Below are positions 33,323 to 42,500 of a DNA stretch of 64,000 bases, in pieces. Below the pieces are notes generated by a model. The model saw only the letters and a program-made list of their open reading frames with translations. It had not been told where the DNA came from and made no database searches. How positions within the stretch are numbered: position 1 is the first letter of the stretch; each line of letters opens with the position of its first letter. The stretch is from Streptomyces griseiscabiei (GTDB taxonomy: Bacteria > Actinomycetota > Actinomycetes > Streptomycetales > Streptomycetaceae), in assembly GCF_020010925.1 (NCBI RefSeq), contig NZ_JAGJBZ010000002.1:2914001-2978000 (forward strand), given 5' to 3'. The translations under genes were made by a program, and so were the position numbers.

Positions 33323-33985
33323 TCACGCGGCGAGCGCGGCCGGTTCGCCCAGGTGGGCGGCGGCCGTGCGCCAGGCGGCCGTCACCGCGGCGTGCGCCTG
33401 CCGGGTGTTCGTGGTGTGTCCGGCGGCCAGGGTGAGGGGTGCTCCGACGTGGACGTGCAGGTCGGGGCGGCGCAGGGGCGCGGTGAACAGTCCCGCGAGC
33501 TGTTTGGCCGTGCTGCCGGAGGTGACCCGGCGCGCTCCGGCCTGGCCGACCGGGACGACGGGCGCGCCGGTACGTTCAGCGAGCCGGGTCAGGCCGCTGC
33601 GGAACGGTGCGGGCGGCGCCTCCGCGGCGTCCTTGCGGAGCGGGATGCCGCCCTCGGCGTAGATGAGGATCGTCCGGCCGTCCGCCAGCGCGGCGGCGGC
33701 GAGGTCGAGCGCGTCGGCGGCGCGCGGGTCCCCGCGGTACACCGGGATGTGCCCGCCGCGGTTCAGCGCACGGCCGAGCACAGGGACGCGCCACAGACCG
33801 GCGGCGCCCATGACGACCGGCTGGACGCCCAGTCGGTGCAGCGCGGCGAGGACGATCGCGGGATCGGCGAGCGAGGTGTGGTTCGCGACGACGATGCTGC
33901 CCGGCGCCCACACGGCCGCGGCGTCGGCGGTCACCGTGAGACGCCCGAACGCGGGTACCAGGACGTCGGCGAGGCGGCTGAACAT
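33323..33985 (-). CDS. 1-acyl-sn-glycerol-3-phosphate acyltransferase (PlsC-like)
   Basis: A 220-residue membrane-associated acyltransferase. Motif I is VVANHTSLADPAIV (HX4D catalytic His and Asp, about residue 36), motif II is NRGGHIPVYRG, and motif III is IYAEGGIPLR in place of the usual FPEGTRS. Motif IV is VVPVGQAGARR. It transfers an acyl group to lysophosphatidate or a related alcohol in lipid synthesis. A TTGAGT...ACTCAA palindrome lies about 60 bp upstream, typical of a repressor site. The length is slightly short for the family, and the N-terminal helix is weakly hydrophobic. Confidence 0.85.
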   Translation of the reverse strand: MFSRLADVLVPAFGRLTVTADAAAVWAPGSIVVANHTSLADPAIVLAALHRLGVQPVVMGAAGLWRVPVLGRALNRGGHIPVYRGDPRAADALDLAAAALADGRTILIYAEGGIPLRKDAAEAPPAPFRSGLTRLAERTGAPVVPVGQAGARRVTSGSTAKQLAGLFTAPLRRPDLHVHVGAPLTLAAGHTTNTRQAHAAVTAAWRTAAAHLGEPAALAA

Positions 33986-34046
33986 GGGGTCACTCCCGGT
34001 CTCTACGAGGATGACCTCATCGTCGGGGCGCGGACCGCCCCGGATC

Positions 34047-34064
34047 TTGAGTGCGCGTACTCAA
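34047..34064. promoter_or_regulatory. Operator-like palindrome upstream of the acyltransferase gene
   Basis: TTGAGT-GCGCGT-ACTCAA has perfect 6-bp arms and lies about 62 bp upstream of the acyltransferase start. TTGAGT/ACTCAA half-sites are typical of TetR-family operators in actinobacteria. No TetR gene is adjacent. Confidence 0.5.
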
Positions 34065-34097
34065 CTTCGGGCGTGCCCGTACCCAGAGCGCGGGTGG

Positions 34098-34907
34098 TCA
34101 CGGCCGGGGTTTGCGGCCCCACGCCGAGATCATCGGGGAGGTCGCCAGATCCAGGCCGCCCGCGGCGATGCCGGCGAGATGGGTGTCGATCTCCTCGCGC
34201 GTCGCGTGCCCCTTGGCGATCAGCTGCTCGCGGACCTGCCGCACGGTGGCCGTCTCCAACGCGGTACAGGCCGGGCCCGACAGGGGGAAGTAGGCGTCCG
34301 CCCGCACCTCGGTGAGGCCCGCCTCGCGCAGCAGACGCGGGAGGCGGCGGCCGTAGGACAGATCCGCGCCGCGCTCGGCGAGCAGCTTGCGGAAGCCGTG
34401 GCGGAGCCTGTTGGCCAGCCGCTGTTCGGGACCGTGCTCGTCGGGACAGATCAGGGGCTGGAGCGCCGGGTCGGCGTCCTCCAGCAGCAGCCACCCACCG
34501 GGGCGCAGGGAGTCCACCATCACCCGCAGGGCCCGCTCGCGGTCGGTGACGTGGACCAGCACCAGCCGGGCGTGGACCAGGTCGAAGAGGCCCTCCGGGG
34601 GCTCGTCGGCGGCGACGTCGTGCCGGCGCACCTCGACCTGCGGCGCGGTCGCGGCGGCCTGCGTCCACGAGGTGTCGATGTCCGTCGCCAGCACATGTCC
34701 CGTGGGCCCGACCCGCTCGGCGAGTCCCCGGACCACCGAGGGGCCCCCGGCCCCCACCTCCCAGCAGCGCCAGCCCGGTGCGATCCCCAGGTCGTCGACA
34801 TGACGGAAGGTGGACGCGTCGAACAGCGCGGCGAGCGCCCCGAAGCGCTCACCCGCCTCGGAGCGCCGGTTGTCGAGGAGATAGCCGTCTTCGGTGTGCT
34901 CGCTCAT
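34098..34907 (-). CDS. SAM-dependent methyltransferase
   Basis: A 269-residue class I methyltransferase. Motif I is WRCWEVGAGGPSVVRGLAER (SAM loop, about residue 47), motif II is VLATDIDTSW, and VHARLVLVHVTDRERALRVM followed by LRPGGWLLLEDAD provides the later strands. The C-terminal 100 residues include a helical cap that would bind the acceptor. The ATG at 34907 lacks a strong ribosome-binding site. The acceptor could be a small secondary metabolite or lipid, but nothing nearby decides this. It lies 75 bp downstream of the dehydrogenase gene on the same strand. Confidence 0.85.
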   Translation of the reverse strand: MSEHTEDGYLLDNRRSEAGERFGALAALFDASTFRHVDDLGIAPGWRCWEVGAGGPSVVRGLAERVGPTGHVLATDIDTSWTQAAATAPQVEVRRHDVAADEPPEGLFDLVHARLVLVHVTDRERALRVMVDSLRPGGWLLLEDADPALQPLICPDEHGPEQRLANRLRHGFRKLLAERGADLSYGRRLPRLLREAGLTEVRADAYFPLSGPACTALETATVRQVREQLIAKGHATREEIDTHLAGIAAGGLDLATSPMISAWGRKPRP

Positions 34908-34982
34908 GCCCCGATCATGCCGCGCCGGGGTGTCCAGCACTTGCGGGTGTCTCGGGCGGTGCCGGCGCGGGCCGGGCCCCGG

Positions 34983-35996
34983 TCAGGCGCTGATCGTCAG
35001 CTCTCCCCGGCGCACCCCGTGCGACAGCGGCAGTCCGGCCGTGAGCCGCTCCAGTTCCTCGACGACGGTGCCGCCGAGGCGGGCCAGCTCGTTGCCGAGG
35101 GAGCCCGCGATGTGCGGGGTGAGGAAGACGTTCGGGAGGCGGTAGAGGGGGGAGTCCGCGGGCAGCGGCTCCGGTTCGGTGACATCGAGCACCGCGCTGA
35201 TCCGGCCGCCGACCAGTTCGGCGGTCAGCGCCTCGGGGTCCACCAGGGCACCGCGCGAGGTGTTGATCAGTACGGCGCCGTCGGGGATGAGCGCCAGCCG
35301 GTCGCGGCTGAGCATCCGGTGGGTCTCCGGGGTGTCGGGCGCGTGCACGCTGACGATGTCGCTGGTGCGGAGCAGTTCGTCGAGGGGGAGGGGCACCGCG
35401 CCGAGCGCCGCCGCCCCGGCCGCGTCCACGTACGGGTCGTACAGGCCCACCCGGAGGTCGAAGGGGCGCAGCAGTTCCAGCACCCGGCGGCCCACGCGGG
35501 ACGCGCCGATGATCCCGACCCGCCGGCCGAGGTTGCCGACCGCCGTGTACTCGTCCGGCGCGGGATACACCCGCTCGGCCCGGAAGCGTTCCCGCAGCCC
35601 GAAGGCGTCCTTGCCGGCGAGCAGGATCGCGGCGAGCGTGTACTCGGCCACCGGCAGCGCGTTGGCCCGGACCGCGCTGGAGACGGTGAGCCCCCGGTCC
35701 CACACCGCGTCGCCGACGAGCCCGCGCACGCTGCCGGCCGCGTGCAGGACGGTCCGCAGCCGGGGCGCCGCGTCCAGGACGACCGCGTCGACGCGGGGGC
35801 AGCCCCAGCCGGTGATCAGCACCTCGGCACGGGCCAGCGCGGGGGCCGCCGCCAGATCGGCGAAGTCCTGGACGACGAGTGCGGGATCGACGGTCACCAG
35901 CCGCCGCAGCCGGTTCATGAGAGGCGACGGGAACAGCTCCGGCAGATGCACCGGGTTCATGGCGAAGACGGCACGGGGAAGCGAGTGCGGGGGCAT
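34983..35996 (-). CDS. D-isomer-specific 2-hydroxyacid dehydrogenase
   Basis: A 337-residue NAD(P)-dependent dehydrogenase. The nucleotide-binding motif is VGIIGASRVGRRVLE, and the catalytic triad occurs as NTSRGALVD (Arg), DVTEPEPLP (Glu) and LTPHIAGS (His). It reduces or oxidises a 2-keto/2-hydroxy acid. GGAG at 8 nt supports the ATG at 35996. The gene is divergent from the sugar ABC importer at 36308, and a LacI-type operator-like dyad lies 30 bp upstream of its start. It may therefore belong to the same sugar or sugar-acid pathway; the substrate is not known. Confidence 0.88.
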   Translation of the reverse strand: MPPHSLPRAVFAMNPVHLPELFPSPLMNRLRRLVTVDPALVVQDFADLAAAPALARAEVLITGWGCPRVDAVVLDAAPRLRTVLHAAGSVRGLVGDAVWDRGLTVSSAVRANALPVAEYTLAAILLAGKDAFGLRERFRAERVYPAPDEYTAVGNLGRRVGIIGASRVGRRVLELLRPFDLRVGLYDPYVDAAGAAALGAVPLPLDELLRTSDIVSVHAPDTPETHRMLSRDRLALIPDGAVLINTSRGALVDPEALTAELVGGRISAVLDVTEPEPLPADSPLYRLPNVFLTPHIAGSLGNELARLGGTVVEELERLTAGLPLSHGVRRGELTISA

Positions 35997-36307
35997 GGCG
36001 CTCCTGCTGGGACAGGGGACAGGGAAGTAAACGATTACTAAGCTAGAGAGTCGCTGACGGGCAGGTCAACGTTCGTTCGGTCGTCATTCTGTGTGGCCGC
36101 TTTGTCTACCGAACGTCACGTGAATGATAAACGTGCAGGTAGATGCGGTCCCTCCGGTAACACCGTGGAAGGCACGACGAAACAAACCGGCCTCGCCTCT
36201 TGTGGTTTCGGCCGTGCACGCCCTACCGTCCACAACAACCGGTTACTGCCCTGACCGCGCCGGTTCCCCCACCCCAAGCGCCGTCCTGTTCCGTCCGTGG
36301 AGGACCG
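35997..36307. promoter_or_regulatory. Divergent control region with LacI-type operator
   Basis: A 311-bp region between the dehydrogenase and the ABC importer. At 36026-36039, AGTAAACGATTACT is a near-perfect dyad centred on CG (six of seven pairs), the form of LacI/GalR-family operators. A spaced inverted pair CGTTCGGT (36074-36081) / ACCGAACG (36108-36115) is also present. GGAGG at 36298 is the ribosome-binding site of the importer gene. The repressor encoded at 55569 is a candidate but not proven. Confidence 0.6.
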
Positions 36308-37636
36308 ATGTCCCAGTTCCGTGCCAGAGCCCTCGCCTCGGCCGCCGCAGCGGCGTCCCTGTCCCTTCTGCTGGCCGCCTGCGGGGGCGGCGACTCCGGA
36401 TCCGACTCCAGCGCGAAGACCACCAAGGGCAAGGTCACCCTGGAGTTCTGGAGCTGGACCGACGGCATCGAGGCCCAGACCGAGGTGTGGAACAAGGCCC
36501 ACCCCGACACCCAGGTCAAGTTCGTCAACCCCGCGGGCGAGACGGCGTACCAGAAGCTGCGGGCCGCGGTGAACGCCGGCACCGCCCCCTGTCTGTCGAA
36601 AATGGACGGGATGAACCTGGCGAACTTCGCCGCCGACGGTCTGCTCACCGATGTCACCAAGATCGCCGCGCCCTACAAGGACAAGTACACGGCCGCCGCG
36701 TGGAACGCGGTCAGCCCCGGCGGCGCCACCTACGGCATCCCGATGGGTTCCTCGCCGCTGTTCACCGCCTACCGCGCGGACCTGTTCGAGAAGTACGGCA
36801 TCGAGGCGCCGAAGACCTGGGACGACCTGATCGCCGCGGGCAAGAAGGCCCAGAAGGAGAACGACAAGGTCAAGATCTTCAACATGGCCGGTGAGGACCC
36901 GAGCACCCTGGTCGACCTGTCCTGGCAGGCCGGAGCCCAGTGGTACAAGGTCGAGGGCGACCACTGGGTCGTCGACTTCACCTCGCCCGAGGCACTGGAG
37001 GCCGGTGACATCGTCCAGCAACTGGTCGACGGCGACCTCGCCTCGGGCGCCTCCTACGCCGACCCGGGCGTCTTCAAGACCTGGGACCTCGGCACGACCA
37101 TCGCGATGACGACCTCGACCTGGCAGCTGCCGATCTACGACACCAACTTCCCCAAGTCCAAGGGCCGGTGGCAGCTGGCGGACGCCCCCGTCTTCGACAC
37201 CGCCGAGCCGCGGACCTCCTCCAACTTCGACGTGCTGGCCGTCCTCAAGGGCTGCAAGTACCCCGACCGCGCCGCCGAGTTCGCCTCCTGGCTGTCCAGC
37301 AGCGAGGAGTCGCTGACCGCGCTCACCGACCCCGCCTCCAAGTCGGGCCTCTTCCCGGCCGTCCCGGACGTCACCCCGTACGTCGACAAGATCATCCCCA
37401 CCGAGATGTTCAACGGGAAGTCCGACAGCGCGAAGGTGATCACCGACGCCGCCTCCCGGGTCGGCGACCAGTGGCAGTACGGCCCGAACTACGCGGCCAT
37501 GTACTCCGAGATGCAGAAGCAGTGGGGCAAGGTCATGAAGAAGGAACTCACGGTCAAGGCGATGCTCGAAAGCCTCCAGAAGTGGACCGTCGACGACCTG
37601 AACGGCAAGGGCGTCAAGGCCGTCGCCGGCAGCTGA
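36308..37636 (+). CDS. Sugar ABC transporter substrate-binding lipoprotein
   Basis: A 442-residue family-1 extracellular solute-binding protein. The ATG follows GGAGG and begins a lipoprotein signal ending in LLLAACGGG (lipid-bearing Cys near residue 24). The mature protein shows VTLEFWSWTDGIEAQTEVW, PDTQVKFVNPAGETAYQKL, and many Trp/Tyr residues for oligosaccharide stacking. Adjacent permeases and a downstream GH43 gene point to oligosaccharides from xylan or arabinan. It opens the operon 36308-45423. The promoter region holds a LacI-type operator. No ATPase gene follows, as is common for Streptomyces importers powered by the shared MsiK. Confidence 0.92.
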   Translation: MSQFRARALASAAAAASLSLLLAACGGGDSGSDSSAKTTKGKVTLEFWSWTDGIEAQTEVWNKAHPDTQVKFVNPAGETAYQKLRAAVNAGTAPCLSKMDGMNLANFAADGLLTDVTKIAAPYKDKYTAAAWNAVSPGGATYGIPMGSSPLFTAYRADLFEKYGIEAPKTWDDLIAAGKKAQKENDKVKIFNMAGEDPSTLVDLSWQAGAQWYKVEGDHWVVDFTSPEALEAGDIVQQLVDGDLASGASYADPGVFKTWDLGTTIAMTTSTWQLPIYDTNFPKSKGRWQLADAPVFDTAEPRTSSNFDVLAVLKGCKYPDRAAEFASWLSSSEESLTALTDPASKSGLFPAVPDVTPYVDKIIPTEMFNGKSDSAKVITDAASRVGDQWQYGPNYAAMYSEMQKQWGKVMKKELTVKAMLESLQKWTVDDLNGKGVKAVAGS

Positions 37637-37717
37637 CGCCGACGGAGGGCGGAGCGGTCGAGCCCCGCCCTCCCCGGCCCGTCGAACCACCCTCACCCGG
37701 AGACATTGGAGACACCC

Positions 37718-38671
37718 GTGTCCACCCTGACGCGACCGGCGAAGGCCGCGACCGACTCCCCGGCCCGGCGGCCCTCCCCCCGCCGGGCGGGGAGGCGGGG
37801 AGCCTACAAGGGGCTGCTGTTCATGCTCCCCTTCCTGCTGGGCTTCCTCGCCACCTATGTCGTGCCGATCGGCTACGCCTTCAGCCAGAGCCTGCACGAG
37901 AAGAAGAGCAGCGGCCTCGGCTTCGGCCCCACCCGGGTCGTCTACACCGGCTTCGCCAACTTCGCCTCGGTGCTGGGCGACAGCGCGTTCTGGGCGAGCA
38001 TGGGACGCACCCTGCTGTTCGGCGCGGCACAGATCACGGTGATGCTGGGCATCGCCCTGCTGCTGGCCCTCCTGCTCGACGGGGTGGCCGCCCGCGCGGT
38101 GCGCTTCTTCCGCGCCGCGCTGCTCATCCCGTACGTCATCCCCGCCGTGGTCTCCACCCTGATGTGGCTGTTCCTCTACAGCCCGACGGGCAGCCCGCTG
38201 CTGGACCTCGCGGAGCGCGCCGGCACGGAGATCTCCTTCTTCGGCGGCCTCAACACCTATCTCTCGCTGGGCAATCTGCTCACCTGGCAGGGGATCGGCT
38301 TCAACATGATCCTGATCTCCGCCTCACTGCAGGCCCTGCCCCGCGAGCTGTACGAGGCGGCCCGGCTGGACGGCGCCCGCGAGTGGCGCATCGCCTGGTC
38401 GATCAAGATCCCGAACATCACCGGAATCCTGGTGCTGACCGGCATGTTCTCCCTGATCAGCCGGCTCCAGCTGTTCGGCGAGCCACTGATCATGCGGCAG
38501 ATCGCCCCCGAGTCCATCAACACCGACTTCACGCCGATGATGGAGATCTACGACAAGGCCTTCAAGGTCGGCGACTACCAGTACGCCGCCGCCGAGTCCC
38601 TGGTCCTGGCCGTCGTCACCGGCATCCTCGCCTTCGTCTTCTACCGCGCCACGAACAGGAAGATGTCATGA
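37718..38671 (+). CDS. Sugar ABC transporter permease, MalF type
   Basis: A 317-residue inner-membrane permease with six predicted membrane helices after a basic, Arg-rich N-terminal tail of about 35 residues. The cytoplasmic EAA loop, which contacts the ATPase, reads ELYEAARLDGAREWRIAWSIKIP. Spacing from GGAG favours GTG at 37718. The gene lies 81 bp after the binding-protein stop, and its own stop overlaps the next permease start (ATGA). It forms the transport channel with that permease. Confidence 0.9.
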   Translation: MSTLTRPAKAATDSPARRPSPRRAGRRGAYKGLLFMLPFLLGFLATYVVPIGYAFSQSLHEKKSSGLGFGPTRVVYTGFANFASVLGDSAFWASMGRTLLFGAAQITVMLGIALLLALLLDGVAARAVRFFRAALLIPYVIPAVVSTLMWLFLYSPTGSPLLDLAERAGTEISFFGGLNTYLSLGNLLTWQGIGFNMILISASLQALPRELYEAARLDGAREWRIAWSIKIPNITGILVLTGMFSLISRLQLFGEPLIMRQIAPESINTDFTPMMEIYDKAFKVGDYQYAAAESLVLAVVTGILAFVFYRATNRKMS

Positions 38672-39534
38672 GCAGTGTCGCTTCCGGGGGCGGCGTCCGC
38701 CCCTCCCGCCGTGCGGTGGTGCTCACCACCGGGTTGCTGGTGGTCTTCCTGCTCTACTCGCTGGCCCCGACCTGGTTCCTGATCGTCTCCGCGACCAAGG
38801 ACCAGACGGACCTCTACTCCACGTTCGGGCTGTGGTTCTCCGACAACCACCTCGGCGACAACCTGCACGACATCGCGACCTACCACGACGGGGTGTTCCT
38901 GCGCTGGCTGGGCAACTCCGTCCTCTACTCCACCCTCGGCGCGGCCGGCTCCACCCTCGTCTCGCTCGCCGCCGGGTACGGACTGTCGAAGTTCGACTTC
39001 CGCGGCCGGGGCGTCGCCTTCGCCGTCATCGTCGGCGCCTCGCTGCTGCCGAGCACCCTGCTGGCCTTCCCGCTGTACCTGGTGTTCTCCGAGGTCGGGA
39101 TCACCAACACCATCTGGTCGGTGCTCATCCCGTACTTCATCAACCCGTTCGGGGTCTACCTCGGCAAGGTGTACGCCGACAGCTCGGTCCCCGCCGAACT
39201 GATGGAGGCGGCCCGAATCGACGGCGCGAGCGATCTGCGGGTCTTCGTCTCGATCGCCCTGCCGCTGATGCGCACCGGCGGCATCACCATCTTCATGCTC
39301 GAGTTCATCAACATCTGGAACAACTTCTTCCTCCCCCTGTTCATGCTCAACGGTGAGCGCACCTTCCCCGTGACCCTGGGCCTGTACTCCTGGCTCCAGC
39401 AGGCACAGACCGCCCGTGACATGAACACCCTTGTCCTCACCGGGTCCCTGCTGTCGATCGTCCCGCTCGCGGTCTTCATGTTCACGCTCCAGAAGTACTG
39501 GCGCAGCGGAATTCTCATGGGCAGCCTCAAGTAA
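38668..39534 (+). CDS. Sugar ABC transporter permease, MalG type
   Basis: A 288-residue permease with six membrane helices. The EAA loop is ELMEAARIDGASDLRVFVSIALP, and the C-terminus ends KYWRSGILMGSLK, both typical of MalG-type partners. It starts inside the stop of the preceding permease gene, so the two are co-translated in equal amount. The next gene begins 14 bp after its stop, showing that the large exported protein belongs to the same transcript. Confidence 0.92.
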   Translation: MSSVASGGGVRPSRRAVVLTTGLLVVFLLYSLAPTWFLIVSATKDQTDLYSTFGLWFSDNHLGDNLHDIATYHDGVFLRWLGNSVLYSTLGAAGSTLVSLAAGYGLSKFDFRGRGVAFAVIVGASLLPSTLLAFPLYLVFSEVGITNTIWSVLIPYFINPFGVYLGKVYADSSVPAELMEAARIDGASDLRVFVSIALPLMRTGGITIFMLEFINIWNNFFLPLFMLNGERTFPVTLGLYSWLQQAQTARDMNTLVLTGSLLSIVPLAVFMFTLQKYWRSGILMGSLK

Positions 39535-39548
39535 GAAGGAACAGAGCC

Positions 39549-42500
39549 GTGTCCCACGCCCCCAGAAGACGTGAAGTGCTCAAGTACGCCGGAACGACCG
39601 GCGTCGCCGCCGCCGGCCTCGGTCTGCTGAACTCCCAGCCTGCCGCCGCGGCACCGGCCACCCCCGCGGCCCTCAGGAAGGCCGTGTGCAAGCCCCTCGA
39701 CATCGTCGTCCTCGGCAACGCGAAGTCCGAGTCCGCGCACGGCCTCACCGCGACCCTCTCCGACACCGTCACCGGCGGCCTCGGCCAGAGCGCCCGGGTC
39801 CTCAACCCCACCGAACCGGCCGGCTACTGGGGCGGCACCCTCACCTTCGACGTCGCCGTCAGCCCCACCGACACCACCTATGTCACAGTCCGCCTGTGGG
39901 GCGACGACCACGACGACACCTCCGAACAGGCCGGCTCCGGCACGAACATGTGGCGCCTGCAGCTCTTCGTGGACGGCCTCCAGGTCGGCTACCAGGACGA
40001 GGGCGCCGTCGACAGCCTCGACATCCTCGACACCGCGCCGCGCGCCCCGGGCCGCTTCTTCTTCCACACGCTGCCGCTGCCGGAGCGCATGACCGCCGGC
40101 AAGAAGAAGGTGACGCTGGAGATCCGCGCCATGGGACGCATCTGGTCGTACGGCCAGAACCCCGAGCAGCTGTACCGGACCATGACGACGCCCTCGCGCG
40201 GCATCTACCGGATCTACACCCACACCGAGCCGTACTTCATCCCGCCCAAGGGCGAACGGCAGGGCCCCGCACCGGAGTTCAAGCCCCGCACGGTCGAGGG
40301 CGCCGAGGTGCTGGAGGCCGTGCGCGCACGCGTCGACAAGGATCAGAAGAACTACCTCACCACCGCCAACCCGGCCGGTATGGACGCCTGGGCCTTCCAG
40401 TCCCTCGCCGAGGGCTACCTCTGGTCCGGCAGCCCCGCGTACCGCAAGCCCGCCGCCCTGGACCGGGTCCTGCGGGCCATCGACGGCCGCTACACCGCCT
40501 GGAAGTCCGACGCCTCCGTGCTCACCGGCTCCGACCAGCAGTGGCAGGGCTTCGGACGCGTCGGCCTGGTCCTCGCCCTGCTCTGGGAACACCTCGGCGA
40601 CCGCCTGGACCAGAAGGTCACCGGCTCCCCGTACGAGATCTCCAACCCGGGGTTCGAGGAGGGTGACGAGACCCCGATGGGCTGGGAGGTGCCGGGCTGG
40701 GGGAAGACCGCCGACGCCACCTGGACGCGGGACACCGGTGTCTCCCGCTCGGGCTCCGCCTCTCTCAAGGTCTCGGCGAGCGCGGCGAACGGCTTCATCA
40801 CCGTGTACAACTCGCCCAAGACCCGCGTGGGCAAGGGGAGGTACACCTACGGCGCCTGGGTCAGGACGGACGGTGTCACCGGGACGGGCGCGCACATCGA
40901 CCCGCTGTTCTTCGACAAGGACGGCAAGCTCGTCGGCAGCGACCACCGCCAGTTCGCCGCCACCGGCACCCACGGCTGGGAGTACGTCTCCATAGACCTG
41001 GACACCCCCGACGGCGCCACCCAGATGGAGATGCACCTGCGGCTGTCCGGCCCCGGCACCGCCTGGTTCGACTCCGTCGGCCTGGTCGAGCCGACCGAAC
41101 TGCGCAACCCCGGCTTCGAGCAGGGCACCGGCACCCCGTCCGGCTGGGAGGTGCCGGGGTGGGGCAGGACCGCCGACGCCTCCTGGACGCGGGACACCTC
41201 CGTCAACCGCTCCGGCTCCGCCTCACTGAAGCTGGCGGCCACCGCGTCCAACGGCTTCGTCACCGCCTTCAACACGGCGAAGGTCCAGGTCGGCGAAGGC
41301 ACGTACACCTATCGCGCCTGGGTCAGGACGGACGGTGTCACCGGGACGGGCGCGCACATCGACCCGCTGTTCTTCGACAAGGACGGCAAGCTCGTCGGCA
41401 GCGACCACCGCGCGTTCGCGGCCACCGGCACCCACGACTGGGAACAGGTCTCGATCGACCTGGAGACCCCGGCCGGCGCCACCCAGGCCGAGTTCCATCT
41501 GCGGCTGTCCGGCCCCGGCACCGCCTGGTTCGACGATCTGACCGTCACCGCGCCGAAGAGCACCGGCACCACCGAACAGCCGGTGCGGCGCGCCGCGTAC
41601 ACCGACATGCTCAGGTCGAGCCTGGACTACTGGCGGCAGCACTTCCCCCACTACACCAACCAGTCCCAGATCTGCGCCATCGGCCTCTACCAGGCCAACC
41701 GGGGCCTCAGGCTCCTCGACCCGGACCTCGCACTGCCGGAGGACCGGGCCCGCGACTACATGTACCAGTCGCTCGGTATGAAGCCCTACCTCGGCCGCGA
41801 GGACAAGGACGGCAACCCCACCAAGCCCCTCGGCGAGACCTACCACCAGGTCACCCGGGCCGGACTCACCCGCGAACTGGGCTATGTCGGCAGCTACGGC
41901 GAGGTCACCGACTGGCTGGTCATGATGTACGAGTCGGTCACCCGCGGCCACGACGCCCGGGAGGCGCCCGAACTCCGCGAACAGATGGTCAGGATCATCA
42001 AGGCGCGCGGCCGGTTCCGGGTGGTCGACGTCGACGAGACCGGCGCCCGCGTCTCCCGCATCGAGACCGTCATCGGCTGGCGCAACGAGGTCTACCCCGG
42101 TGAGATCGCCTACGCCTCCCGCACCGCCTGGGACTCCCACCCCGTGATGTCCGCCGCCGTCTTCAAGGACCCCGACATCGTCGGCTGGACCCAGGAGATG
42201 GTGGAGGACGGCCAGTTCCACCGCCAGCTCGACCTGCTCGTCCACCACACCTGGACCCGTGTCGGCCTCGCCGCGCTGCGTCTGGTCTCCCGCGACTGGG
42301 ACACCTTCCAGTCCCTCGCCGGCCGCCCGGCCCGCGTCCCGACCGCGTGGGAGCGGCCCGACTTCGTCTTCGCCGACGAGGAGAACGGCTGCCTGGCCGT
42401 CAAGAACGGCGAGGAACTGCTCTTCGCGTCCCTGTACTGGCGGTCCCGGCAGGGCGTCAACGACTATGCGCGCGTCCACCACCTCACCCCGGTCGACCAG

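Noticed and set aside
36074..36115. Spaced CGTTCGGT/ACCGAACG pair as an operator
   Set aside because: The 26-bp spacer is long for one dimer and the arms are short. It was not given its own entry.
40852..41411. Repeat pair as a CRISPR or insertion sequence
   Set aside because: Only two copies, both in frame within coding modules, with no spacers, inverted ends or transposase.
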